Assembly (NCBI GenBank): GCA_022510445.1
Contig: JAFLTN010000008.1
Location: forward strand, 1-37,144
Direction of reading: 5' to 3'
DNA: 37,144 bases
From: Muribaculaceae bacterium
GTDB taxonomy: Bacteria; Bacteroidota; Bacteroidia; Bacteroidales; Muribaculaceae
The translations under genes were made by a program, and so were the position numbers. Shown here piece after piece: positions 29,101 to 35,049 of this stretch. Each line of letters opens with the position of its first letter. Within the stretch, counting starts at the first letter, position 1. The notes beneath the pieces are model-generated. The model did not search any database, had not been told where the DNA came from, and saw only the letters and a list, made by a program, of their open reading frames with translations.

Positions 29101-29892
29101 AAGGGGTTTGTTTTCCCTTCCAAGTTCTTTCCTTATTTTCATCCATTCGTCAAGGCTTTCTTCGATATCGGCGCTTGCGAAGGAATCATCGATCTTTATT
29201 TCCGTGAGCTCTGTGGTGAAGGTGGTGTGGCGACAATGGTCGCTCCAATAAGTGTCGAGGATTCTAAGTTCAGTTTCTTCCGGATCACGTCCTTCGTTAT
29301 TGAAATAAGCCACAACCTCCATCAGGTCGTCGGCATTCATGGCAAGACCTTTTTCCTTGCAATATGCCGGCGCTTCCTCCTTAGAGATTTTTCTGAAACC
29401 TGACAGCGTCTCTACAGGTTTGGCTTCAGCGCGTCCCGGAGCCTGGAGAATGTCAAGATCCTTTTGTCGCGACTCCACAGCGTTTATCACGTAATGAGCT
29501 ATGCGTTTGAGCTCTTCGGAACCAATCGAATCATCAAACACCAGAAGTTTCGCACTTCTTATCTCAATGTCAGCGGAGGGTTCGATGAGCTTGACACATT
29601 CTTCGGCAGCAGCAGCCCTCTGGTCAAACTGACCCGGCAAGGATTCCACTGCCAGATAAGGTTTACCGCCAAGATCTATTTCCCTACAAACGGTATCAGT
29701 TGCCGGTTCGCCAAATACCCTCATTTCGCTTTTCTCCAGAAGATCGGGAGTAAAGCCGAAAAGGTCGTAAACACTTAAGAGCCTAAGGTCTTTTATATTA
29801 AGACCAAGGTTGGAATTGAGGTCGTTCTTAAGACTCTCCGCCTCAATCCTGAAAGGTTCTTTCTTTTCTACAAAAATTCTGTAAGGTGTCAC
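26176..29892 (-). CDS. purL: Phosphoribosylformylglycinamidine synthase, single-chain long form
   Basis: Converts FGAR, glutamine and ATP to FGAM. The 1238 residues make it the large one-chain type, as in Proteobacteria and eukaryotes, not the PurLQS complex. It has a PurS-like N-terminus, a linker, two AIR-synthetase-like halves (SDHCRHTTF, NETHNHPTEIEPFGGAST, GRTGRDGIGGATGSS, then FGLPSIGGKDSMSG) and a C-terminal class I glutaminase (LPVFPGTNCDYD, nucleophile cysteine in LGICNGFQAL, histidine and glutamate near the end). It is a little shorter than E. coli PurL. It follows purE by 31 bp. Confidence 0.98.
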   Translation of the reverse strand: MTPYRIFVEKKEPFRIEAESLKNDLNSNLGLNIKDLRLLSVYDLFGFTPDLLEKSEMRVFGEPATDTVCREIDLGGKPYLAVESLPGQFDQRAAAAEECVKLIEPSADIEIRSAKLLVFDDSIGSEELKRIAHYVINAVESRQKDLDILQAPGRAEAKPVETLSGFRKISKEEAPAYCKEKGLAMNADDLMEVVAYFNNEGRDPEETELRILDTYWSDHCRHTTFTTELTEIKIDDSFASADIEESLDEWMKIRKELGRENKPLCLMDLATIGARYLLKKGLLEDLEQSEENNACSIFVDIDVEGRPERWLLQFKNETHNHPTEIEPFGGASTCLGGAIRDPLSGRSYVYQAMRVTGAGDIYKPVAETIEGKLPQRVITLRAAEGYSSYGNQIGLATTHVREIYHPGYVAKRLEVGAVVGAVKASDVRRESPAEGDVVLMFGGRTGRDGIGGATGSSKEHTTSSLEECGSEVQKGNAPEERKIARLFRRPEVTRLIKKSNDFGAGGVSVAIGELTDGLDIYLDRIPVKYSGLNPMELAISESQERMSVVVDAKDMEEFMKYCAEENLEVTHVADVTSRGRMRMFYGDRIVADLSRAFIDSAGARHFAKAEIGSIEPVNPFERKIEGGNLKEKVLNILADANVTSQKGLIEHFDSSIGKSTVLMPFGGKTQRTESQVSVQKFPTGGRHTDSASMMAFGFNPYLTEWSPYHGAAYAVVESITKAVAAGADFTKIRFSFQEYFERLHSEKSWGKPLSALLGALRMQLEFGLPSIGGKDSMSGTFANISVPPTLISFGVAPVDARKVISPELKAAGNLIYIVRHNPLPSLMPDTEQLKNNYTMLHRLIGEGTVKAAWSVGFGGMAEGLSKMSFGNRVGVRVTVKDTDLFNYGNGSVIIESTEMLYLPQFDLIGETISEQIIEINGEKIDIEEAFEANRKRFTEVYPDKTDIKGAVENAVGSGSVAQYPGEAKEHPVVYLPVFPGTNCDYDMAASFSREGCEITTSVFRNLSAKDIEDSTDEMASYIDKCDILAFSGGFSEGDEPDGSGKFIASVIMNDKIKQSIGRLLDRGGLILGICNGFQALVKSGLLPFGKIGELDGNSPTLFHNDINRHISQIVSTRVATTASPWLAGFGEGELHSVAASHGEGKFVANADLAALLRKNGQIAFQYVDESGDATMESPFNPNGSVEAIEGIISPDGKILGKMAHSERYDEGLMKNISGNKRQNLFANAVAYFRKTPIR

Positions 29893-29923
29893 AGAGCACT
29901 ATATTTTTGTTATGCAATGGGGT

Positions 29924-30394
29924 CTAATCTAATTTGGAAGCCAGCACCTTGGCTGCCTGTTCCTTACGGAAAGCATCCATTTTTTTCTCAAGATCTTTGT
30001 CAGTCACGGCCATAATCTCGATGGAGAGCAAAGCTGCGTTTTTAGCACCGTTAACAGCCACAACCGCCACGGGAATTCCAGAAGGCATCTGCACCATAGA
30101 AAGCAAAGAATCCATTCCTTCGAAAGAAGCACCCTTAACGGGAACACCGATAACGGGGAGAGTTGTGAATGCAGCCACAACGCCTGCGAGGTGAGCGGCT
30201 CCTCCGGCAGCAGCTATCACTGCAGCAAACCCTCTTTCACGAAGACTTTTTACCCATGCTTCCAGTTCTGCGGGAGTTCTGTGAGCACTCAACACTTTTG
30301 TTTCATGTTCAACTCCAAATTGTTCAAGGGTATCAACAGCGGCTTTAACAACATTCCAGTCGCTTGTGGAACCCATAACTACTCCTACTTTCAT
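29924..30394 (-). CDS. purE: N5-carboxyaminoimidazole ribonucleotide mutase
   Basis: Acts in the carboxylation of AIR to CAIR. The family core is present: VVMGSTSDWNVV, LSAHRTP, AAGGAAHLAGV, PVIGVPVKG, MDSLLSMVQMPSGIPVA. By eye it aligns with the class I mutase type, which works with the ATP-dependent PurK, absent from this window. The start at 30394 (156 residues) is preferred, since the family begins with the VGVVMGS strand. A longer reading from 30454 would start right after a terminator-like hairpin and adds 20 charged residues. It is the first gene of the purine operon. Confidence 0.94.
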   Translation of the reverse strand: MKVGVVMGSTSDWNVVKAAVDTLEQFGVEHETKVLSAHRTPAELEAWVKSLRERGFAAVIAAAGGAAHLAGVVAAFTTLPVIGVPVKGASFEGMDSLLSMVQMPSGIPVAVVAVNGAKNAALLSIEIMAVTDKDLEKKMDAFRKEQAAKVLASKLD

Positions 30395-30421
30395 TTTCCT
30401 TTCAAATTTTTCTTCTTTATA

Positions 30422-30450
30422 TTTCTGTTTTAAGGACCCGGCAACAGAAA
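30422..30450 (-). promoter_or_regulatory. Second leader hairpin, overlapping the terminator T-tract
   Basis: TTTCTGTT (30422-30429) and AACAGAAA (30443-30450) are perfect 8-bp inverted arms with a 13-base loop. In the leader RNA the first arm overlaps the end of the T-tract of the terminator-like hairpin just before it. This could matter for attenuation; mechanism is inferred. Confidence 0.4.
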
Positions 30451-30484
30451 ACAAAAGGGCGCCTATGATTGCTCATGGCGTCCC
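30448..30484 (-). terminator. Terminator-like hairpin in purE leader or after the phosphatase gene
   Basis: Stem of 11 pairs (GGG, CGCC and ATGA on one side, TCAT, GGCG and CCC on the other) with two single-base bulges and a four-base loop, at 30457-30484. On the minus strand it is followed by TTTTGTTTTC. It lies about 170 bp past the phosphatase stop and 54 bp before purE, but downstream of a purE-side promoter box, so it could be a terminator for the phosphatase, a transcription attenuator for the purine operon, or both. Confidence 0.6.
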
Positions 30485-30493
30485 CATTGTCGT

Positions 30494-30538
30494 TTATAAT
30501 TGATTATCAGTTATTTCCTTCTTGGATTTAGTAAACAT
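30494..30538 (-). CDS. Possible 14-codon leader ORF before the purine operon
   Basis: ATG at 30538 opens a frame MFTKSKKEITDNQL ending in TAA at 30494-30496, ten bases before the terminator-like hairpin. Position resembles a leader peptide, but no run of telling codons is present and such short frames arise by chance. Low confidence. Confidence 0.2.
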   Translation of the reverse strand: MFTKSKKEITDNQL

Positions 30539-30585
30539 GACTTACCTTATTTTTACCCGTAGCCGGACATTAATCTAAGTATCTG

Positions 30586-30593
30586 CAAAGTTA
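30586..30593 (-). promoter_or_regulatory. Candidate promoter -7 box of the purine operon (TAACTTTG on minus)
   Basis: The minus strand reads TAACTTTGC, an exact and strong Bacteroidetes -7 match. Transcription would start near 30579, giving a leader of about 185 bases with the uORF and the two hairpins before purE. The -33 element is not clear. Confidence 0.55.
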
Positions 30594-30651
30594 CAAAATT
30601 TTTTCCAAATTCACCGATTTCGGAAAGGGGGAAAGGTGTCCTGTCCAAGGT

Positions 30652-32064
30652 TTATAAGGAGTCACTGATATTTAAGATTTCGCGAAGAATGTGTGGTAGA
30701 TCGGTGTTATTGTTGACACCTTTAAATTTATCGGATCCTACACCAACAGCAAAAACAGGCACCGGATTTCCGGAATGGCCTGTTGTGGTAAACATTGTTC
30801 CCGCGGCATTGTTTATTATGTCGAAAACCGCCACTGCAAAGGCGTTGAATGAGGCGTATAATGTTTCCTGATCGGCGGAATTACGCTGTTCGAATGTTTC
30901 ATCAAAACGTTTCTTAAGTGCTTCTTCCTTTTCGTTGTTAAGTCTGATATGGCTGAACAATCCGAAGTTTTCCGTTAGATATTCCTTCATGTCATCCCAG
31001 GTATAGATCATTCGTGAACGAATAATCCCCATGCAATAATTGCTGAATTCCTCTTTTGATACCTTTACATAACGATAAACCCCCAGGCCGTCTTTAACAT
31101 GGCTCATACCCCCTGTGTCATGGTCTGCGCTCACGAGAATGAGGGTTTCGTCAGGATGCTGAAGATAGAAGTCGTAAGCGATTTTAAGGGCATCGTTAAA
31201 ATTCAGAATCTCCATTATGGCAGCTCCGGCATCATTGGCATGCAATGCATGGTCAATGTTGCCTCCCTCCACCATCATAAAGAATTTATCAGGGGATTGT
31301 TTTTTCAGATGATTAAGGCATGTTTCTGTTATAAGCGGAAGCGTAAGGGCTCCCGGGATAGAGTCAATTGTATATCCTATGTTATAATTGGGCCGTCCTT
31401 CCTCGCTGAGCAATACAACTTTTTCAGAATTTATTTCCTTTATCCCATCGATACCCCTTACAAGCTGGACTCCGTTCTCGCTCATTATTACCGGTATATC
31501 AGTAGGATTCCCATCATAATCAACAAGGCCTTTCATACCTGCGCCGCCAATAAAATCATATCCGGATTTAGCAGCCTGGACATCAATGTCATAAAACATT
31601 CCTCTTGAAGCCACATGGGCATAGAAAGCGCCGGGCGTGGCATCGTCGGCATAAACCGAAGTTATGATCCCGACACCATAGCCCATATCTTTTAAAGTGC
31701 GGGCTACAGAAGTGACAGGGACTGTGTCCGGGGTCACCCCGAGCATGCCGTTACCTGTCTTGTAGCCTGTCGAAAGAGCCGTACCGGCGGCCGCTGAATC
31801 CGTTATGGGGCTTGAAGCGGAATATGTCATTGCCCAGGAAGCCACAGGAAATTGTAACATCAACAAAGGTTTCTCATTCTTGAGAATGTCTCTGTTATAA
31901 GCCTGTGCAGTCATCAATGGCTGCATACCGAGCCCGTCGCCAATATAATAGAATACATATTTAGGGGCATCGTCGGCCAAAACAGGCAGACATCCACCGG
32001 CAAATGCAATGGAGAGGATGATTTTCTTTAAGTTTTTCCTAAGGTCTCTAAAATTTGAGGTCAT
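30652..32064 (-). CDS. Alkaline phosphatase, exported
   Basis: Periplasmic phosphomonoesterase releasing inorganic phosphate. A Sec signal peptide covers about residues 1-30 (basic start, hydrophobic core, VLADDAP cleavage region). The alkaline phosphatase metal site is spread over YIGDGLGMQ, the nucleophile S90 in ITDSAAAGTA, MVEGGNIDHALH, LVSADHDTGGM and the late TTGHSGNPVP histidine. Length of 470 residues fits Bacteroidetes PhoA-like enzymes. Two-metal zinc plus magnesium catalysis is family knowledge. No Pho box was recognised upstream. It is divergent from the SpoIID-like gene and lies upstream of the purine operon on the same strand. Confidence 0.93.
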   Translation of the reverse strand: MTSNFRDLRKNLKKIILSIAFAGGCLPVLADDAPKYVFYYIGDGLGMQPLMTAQAYNRDILKNEKPLLMLQFPVASWAMTYSASSPITDSAAAGTALSTGYKTGNGMLGVTPDTVPVTSVARTLKDMGYGVGIITSVYADDATPGAFYAHVASRGMFYDIDVQAAKSGYDFIGGAGMKGLVDYDGNPTDIPVIMSENGVQLVRGIDGIKEINSEKVVLLSEEGRPNYNIGYTIDSIPGALTLPLITETCLNHLKKQSPDKFFMMVEGGNIDHALHANDAGAAIMEILNFNDALKIAYDFYLQHPDETLILVSADHDTGGMSHVKDGLGVYRYVKVSKEEFSNYCMGIIRSRMIYTWDDMKEYLTENFGLFSHIRLNNEKEEALKKRFDETFEQRNSADQETLYASFNAFAVAVFDIINNAAGTMFTTTGHSGNPVPVFAVGVGSDKFKGVNNNTDLPHILREILNISDSL

Positions 32065-32112
32065 AATAATAATATTTTATCTATTACTTATCAATTACTT
32101 TATTCGGTGATT

Positions 32113-32120
32113 CAAAATTA
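32113..32120 (-). promoter_or_regulatory. Candidate -7 box of the phosphatase gene (TAATTTTG on minus)
   Basis: Exact TAnnTTTG match on the minus strand, giving a leader of about 40 bases before the phosphatase start. No clear -33 element. Confidence 0.45.
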
Positions 32121-32350
32121 ATGAATATTTATGATTATGCTGAATTATATCAGAATATTAAGACCCTGTTCCCCAATTTCTGTTAAAATGCATCCGGAAG
32201 CGATTTAAGCCGGCTCAAACCATTAGGAACGTTTAATAGTTATAGTATTAGCTAACTATACAGTTAAGCCAGCTATAACTTTTGGAACTTGAGACAACAA
32301 AAGTCAGTGAAATCGATCCTGACATAGGAGTGACGGGAACTTTTTATCAT

Positions 32351-32358
32351 TAAATTTG
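32351..32358 (+). promoter_or_regulatory. Candidate -7 box of the SpoIID-like gene (TAAATTTG)
   Basis: Exact TAnnTTTG match, about 38 bases before the start codon at 32397. No clear -33 element. Confidence 0.45.
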
Positions 32359-32396
32359 GGGTGAAAATAAAAATTCATGATTTAGGGTCATAAGAA

Positions 32397-33542
32397 ATGG
32401 AAGCAACCATTAAAGTAGGCATAAAGACTAAGGGAGATCCTGTCTTAATAAAACAGGAGGATCATACTCTATTGAAAAATATGCTCATTGGCGATAACTT
32501 CCATTGGGAGAGAGTAATTGAAGCCAAACTCCTGGGAATCCTAACACCTTACAGATCCTATAATTTTCCTGATCATAGTGGTTTCTGCGAATCTGAAGCG
32601 GATAAAAGAATCACCTTAATCAACACTTTGCCATTGGAGACTTATCTGGAATGTGTTGTAGGAAGCGAGATGAATCCTACGGCCCCTGCCGAGTTTCTTA
32701 AGGCTCATGCCGTGATTTCAAGAAGTTGGGCTTTAGGGAAAATATTGGGATATCATAATAGTGACGATTCAGGTAGAAAATTGACTTCGGATACCATAAT
32801 AGACTGGGAAGACACATCGGGCCACCGGGAATTTCATGTGTGTTCCGACGATCATTGCCAACGTTATCAAGGTTTTCAGACAATCAATCCCAATAATCTT
32901 AAAGCCATAAGGGAAACAGCAGGCGAAATATTGAAGACACCTGACGGTAGGATAGTTGACACAAGGTTTTCTAAATGTTGCGGAGGGAGGACCGAGGTTT
33001 TTTCAACCTGTTGGCAATCACGTGAAGAGAGCTGTCTTGAAAGTTTTCCAGATCCTTGGTGTGACCTATCATCATTATCTCCAGCCGTTCGACGGTCTCT
33101 GGTATCTACAATTCTTAAAGATTACGACCGGACAACAGAGGGATTTGGCTATCGATGGGAATCCGAAGTTAGTAAATCTGAGATAAAGAAAAATCTATGG
33201 GATTATTTCAGAAGAGATATAGGAGAAATAGTAAAACTGGAAGCATTGCACAGAGGTCCTTCTGGCAGAATCGATCTCATACGCATACATGGGTCGAAAG
33301 GAAATATCGACTTAGGTAAGGAACTCAAAATAAGACGTCTTCTTTCATCCTCCCATCTCTATTCATCAGCTTTTGAAATAGAAGACAAAGGTGAAATAAT
33401 AAGACTCCAAGGAAAGGGATGGGGACATGGTGTGGGCCTGTGTCAGATAGGAGCTGCCAATATGGCATTGCAAGGCCACGGTTATAAGGAAATTTTATCT
33501 TTTTATTACCCCGGCTCGCGAATTTTTTTAATTCTGCCGTAA
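32397..33542 (+). CDS. SpoIID/LytB domain protein (peptidoglycan-acting)
   Basis: Related to SpoIID, a lytic transglycosylase that trims stripped peptidoglycan glycan strands in sporulating Firmicutes, and to LytB amidase enhancers. Non-sporulating Bacteroidetes carry a homologue of uncertain role. Motifs seen: LPLETYLECVVGSEMNPTAP with E91 at the place of the catalytic glutamate, LKAHAVISRSWALG, a possible zinc site in HVCSDDHCQRYQG, TRFSKCCGG, and the C-terminal GKGWGHGVGLCQIGA. No signal peptide or membrane segment is visible in the 381 residues, so export, if any, is not explained by the sequence. Confidence 0.87.
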   Translation: MEATIKVGIKTKGDPVLIKQEDHTLLKNMLIGDNFHWERVIEAKLLGILTPYRSYNFPDHSGFCESEADKRITLINTLPLETYLECVVGSEMNPTAPAEFLKAHAVISRSWALGKILGYHNSDDSGRKLTSDTIIDWEDTSGHREFHVCSDDHCQRYQGFQTINPNNLKAIRETAGEILKTPDGRIVDTRFSKCCGGRTEVFSTCWQSREESCLESFPDPWCDLSSLSPAVRRSLVSTILKDYDRTTEGFGYRWESEVSKSEIKKNLWDYFRRDIGEIVKLEALHRGPSGRIDLIRIHGSKGNIDLGKELKIRRLLSSSHLYSSAFEIEDKGEIIRLQGKGWGHGVGLCQIGAANMALQGHGYKEILSFYYPGSRIFLILP

Positions 33543-33560
33543 TTTGGCAGATCATTGTCA

Positions 33561-33568
33561 TAACTTTG
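33561..33568 (+). promoter_or_regulatory. Candidate -7 box for the zinc-ribbon gene (TAACTTTG)
   Basis: TAACTTTGC lies 19 bases after the SpoIID-like stop. A start of transcription near 33575 leaves about 26 bases to the ATG at 33601 and excludes an upstream in-frame ATG at 33544. A TTTG at 33543-33546 is only 14 bases away, short for a -33 element. Confidence 0.5.
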
Positions 33569-33600
33569 CAACTGTCGAACCATCTATATTAATAAAAGAT

Positions 33601-33747
33601 ATGTTAGTTACAATTAAGAGGAAGTGTTTGAGATGTAAGGCAGTGTTTATGACGATGAGCGGCGGGGTTATTCTAAAAGATCCACCGATTACATTTCTCA
33701 CACCCTGTCCAGCCTGTCGTTTCTTGTTAACGAAAGTTATAAAATAA
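33601..33747 (+). CDS. Small zinc-ribbon protein (48 residues)
   Basis: A short basic protein with two CxxC pairs, C9/C12 in KRKCLRCK and C36/C39 in TPCPAC, spaced as in a zinc ribbon. The 23 residues between the pairs include an SGG turn and KDPPITF. An in-frame ATG at 33544 would lengthen it, but it lies upstream of the promoter-like box, so 33601 is preferred. Many such small ribbons bind nucleic acid or proteins; nothing here says which. Short length makes chance possible, though the cysteine layout and dedicated promoter box argue for a real gene. Confidence 0.6.
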   Translation: MLVTIKRKCLRCKAVFMTMSGGVILKDPPITFLTPCPACRFLLTKVIK

Positions 33748-33798
33748 AAAAACTTGGAGAAATTTGCCTTTAAAGATAGGAATTCCATTAAAAGATGC

Positions 33799-33806
33799 TA
33801 TATTTG
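33799..33806 (+). promoter_or_regulatory. Candidate -7 box for structured RNA A (TATATTTG)
   Basis: Exact TAnnTTTG match just before the folded region; the predicted transcript start is near 33813, four bases before its 5' hairpin. No clear -33 element. Confidence 0.45.
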
Positions 33807-33812
33807 TGATTG

Positions 33813-34033
33813 AAAACGGCATCTTGCCGAAAGTCCTCGGTTCCGAAATCGCCAAAAGAAGAATTACAGACGGACTCTCGCGGAAGACTGCCCTTGACTC
33901 ATATCGGAAGAGATGGGCTAAGCCTGTATTCGGATATCGACGTGGGGCAAATTTCTTCAAGTCTTGTTTGTTAGGTGTTTGGCGATACCTGGAACTGAAT
34001 GACGAGAGGCAGATTTGCCTCACGCCTTTTTTA
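33813..34033 (+). ncRNA. Structured RNA A, about 220 nt, 6S-like rod (unidentified)
   Basis: Between a -7 box and a terminator lies a region that folds as one long rod. Pairs seen by eye: 5' hairpin CGGCA-TCT-TGCCG (33817-33829); closing helix CGGTTCC (33838-33844) with GGAACTG (33991-33997); helix ATCGCCAAA (33848-33856) with TTTGGCGAT (33978-33986); GAAGAATT (33858-33865) with AATTTCTTC (33950-33958), one bulge; TGCCC (33889-33893) with GGGCA (33945-33949); ATATCGGAA (33901-33909) with TTCGGATAT (33929-33937), one mismatch; apex GGGC-TAA-GCCT. Large internal loops separate helices, as in 6S RNA. The following segment holds a paralogue. Start and end are predicted; a match to a known RNA family could not be tested. 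Confidence 0.55.
34006..34032 (+). terminator. Intrinsic terminator of structured RNA A
   Basis: Perfect stem GAGGCA-GATT-TGCCTC (34006-34021), then five bases and a run of six T. Confidence 0.65.
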
Positions 34034-34092
34034 TTTAGATTCATTTATTTAAGAAAAATGCCCTTAAGGTTATGATAATAAAAAATAATTTA

Positions 34093-34100
34093 TAATTTTG
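34093..34100 (+). promoter_or_regulatory. Candidate -7 box for structured RNA B (TAATTTTG)
   Basis: Exact TAnnTTTG match; the predicted transcript start is near 34107. It lies about 60 bases after the terminator of RNA A, so the two RNAs look independently transcribed. Confidence 0.5.
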
Positions 34101-34106
34101 TAACCG

Positions 34107-34357
34107 AACCGAGTCGGAAGAGAAATGCCGGCCGGAAAGAAAAGCGTTTCGCTTTCTTCTCGTATGATAAAATCGCCAATTTTTTGATATGAGGGAATGG
34201 AGGCCAAGACGCTCTTCCTGTTTGTATGCAAGCTTCATATGTCGTATGACTGACCATACAAATCAGTGGGGGCATTTTTCTTCTGTTTTTCAGTCATATC
34301 GGGCGTTTGGCGATGCCTATCATACCTGAGGAACCGAAAGAAGTTCCCACTTTTCTT
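34107..34357 (+). ncRNA. Structured RNA B, about 250 nt, paralogue of RNA A (unidentified)
   Basis: Folds into a long rod like RNA A. Pairs seen: side hairpin AAGAAAAGCG/CGCTTTCTT (34137-34158, one bulge); GTATGATA (34162-34169) with TATCATAC (34318-34325); ATCGCCAA (34172-34179) with TTGGCGAT (34307-34314); GATATGA (34186-34192) with TCATATC (34294-34300); CTGTTTGTATG (34218-34228) with CATACAAATCAG (34255-34266), one bulge; apex TCATA (34235-34239) with TATGA (34245-34249). The helix ATCGCCAA/TTGGCGAT, the block GTTTGGCGATRCCT and a GTGGGG...TTTCTTC block recur in RNA A. A GGAAC/GTTCC hairpin (34330-34347) with TTTTCTT closes it. Family identity is not proven. Confidence 0.55.
34330..34357 (+). 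terminator. Weak terminator-like hairpin after structured RNA B
   Basis: Five-pair stem GGAAC (34330-34334) with GTTCC (34343-34347), then TTTTCTT. Weaker than that of RNA A, so some read-through into the downstream cassette is possible. Confidence 0.4.
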
Positions 34358-34395
34358 ATAAAATTATTAATTTAAAAACTAATTTTTAATTTATA

Positions 34396-34411
34396 CCTTC
34401 TCCTAAGAAGG
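34396..34411. promoter_or_regulatory. 6-bp perfect inverted repeat before the membrane-protein gene
   Basis: CCTTCT (34396-34401) and AGAAGG (34406-34411) with a CCTA loop, 22 bases before the start codon. Could be an operator or a leader hairpin that controls translation start. No TAnnTTTG box was found between it and RNA B. Confidence 0.35.
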
Positions 34412-34433
34412 ACCAATTTATATATTAGAAAAT

Positions 34434-35003
34434 ATGGATAACTTTAAATCTATTTTGGCAATTGTAATAGAAAGGATTAATACTGTTGGTTCTCTGTTGC
34501 TAATCCTTATTCTTTTTTTTGCTTCTCCTCCTTTCACTGAAGTAATACCTGAATGGAATTGGTTTGTGTCGTTAGGGATTTTTATTGCAGTGATTTTAGT
34601 TATGAAATATTTGTTCGGAGGATGGAATGCAAAAAGCATTTCAGGTATGATATGGTCATGTGTAATGTCTTCCATAGGAGGAGTGGGGTTAGCTCTTTAT
34701 GGAATGAAAGTGGGAGAAGGATCTATTTCTTTATTGGTTGCTTGTCTCCCCATAATAATCGGAGCAATATTTGGTATTTGGAGTGCTCATTGGGTTGAAA
34801 AACTATTAAGCGATGAGTATGCTCAAGGATTGACGGCTGAAAATATTTTAGGATCGGTATTTGATAATGGTATTAAGGGCACATGGAACGCATTCATGGG
34901 AGATATCATGGGCAATGCTTATGTTGCTTATGGCAGAGGTGTTGCAGTATATGCCAATCTCTGTATTTTAACTGGAGTAATTATATTTTTAATCTATAGG
35001 TGA
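34434..35003 (+). CDS. Multi-pass membrane protein of unknown function
   Basis: Not recognised. The 189 residues contain about five hydrophobic segments (about 15-34, 41-61, 68-90, 97-121 and 169-188). Between the fourth and fifth lies a roughly 45-residue soluble loop (EKLLSDEYAQGL onward). No signal peptide, catalytic motif or cysteine pattern is visible. Codon use is AT-rich, like the two genes that follow and unlike the purine genes. A 46-bp gap separates it from the next gene, so the three may be one operon. A membrane anchor or pore for the soluble partners is a possible role, inferred only from context. Confidence 0.75.
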   Translation: MDNFKSILAIVIERINTVGSLLLILILFFASPPFTEVIPEWNWFVSLGIFIAVILVMKYLFGGWNAKSISGMIWSCVMSSIGGVGLALYGMKVGEGSISLLVACLPIIIGAIFGIWSAHWVEKLLSDEYAQGLTAENILGSVFDNGIKGTWNAFMGDIMGNAYVAYGRGVAVYANLCILTGVIIFLIYR

Positions 35004-35049
35004 AGACACTAATTTTATTTGTATAATCACCTTTATAATCTTTCTAATT

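Larger units (their letters stand above)
32065..32396. other. 332-bp divergent intergenic region with a cluster of palindromes
   Basis: Holds one promoter-like box for each flanking gene. Between them lie nested inverted repeats: AGTTATAG (32238-32245) with CTATAACT (32273-32280), enclosing the palindrome TTAGCTAA (32248-32255) and the hairpin TAACT-ATAC-AGTTA (32253-32266). These could bind a regulator or fold in a transcript. No gene seen. Confidence 0.5.

Noticed and set aside
30395..30454. N-terminal extension of purE
   Set aside because: Begins at the terminator-like hairpin; PurE proteins start at the VGVVMGS strand.
30395..30593. Known purine, ZTP or THF riboswitch in the purE leader
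   Set aside because: None of the conserved cores could be recognised by eye; a covariance search would settle it.
33764..34075. 103-codon open frame on the plus strand over structured RNA A
   Set aside because: It spans the predicted promoter, the long helices and the terminator of RNA A, has no recognisable motif, and its composition looks like chance; the paired structure explains the region better.
34041..34275. Minus-strand open frames over structured RNA B
   Set aside because: Short, with no motif or promoter, and they lie across the paired arms of RNA B.
33813..34357. RNase P RNA, tmRNA or SRP RNA as identity of the structured RNAs
   Set aside because: The conserved cores expected for these (RNase P GAGGAAAGTC-type block, tmRNA tRNA-like ends, SRP GGAA/AGCAG domain) were not seen; a rod fold of 6S type fits better.
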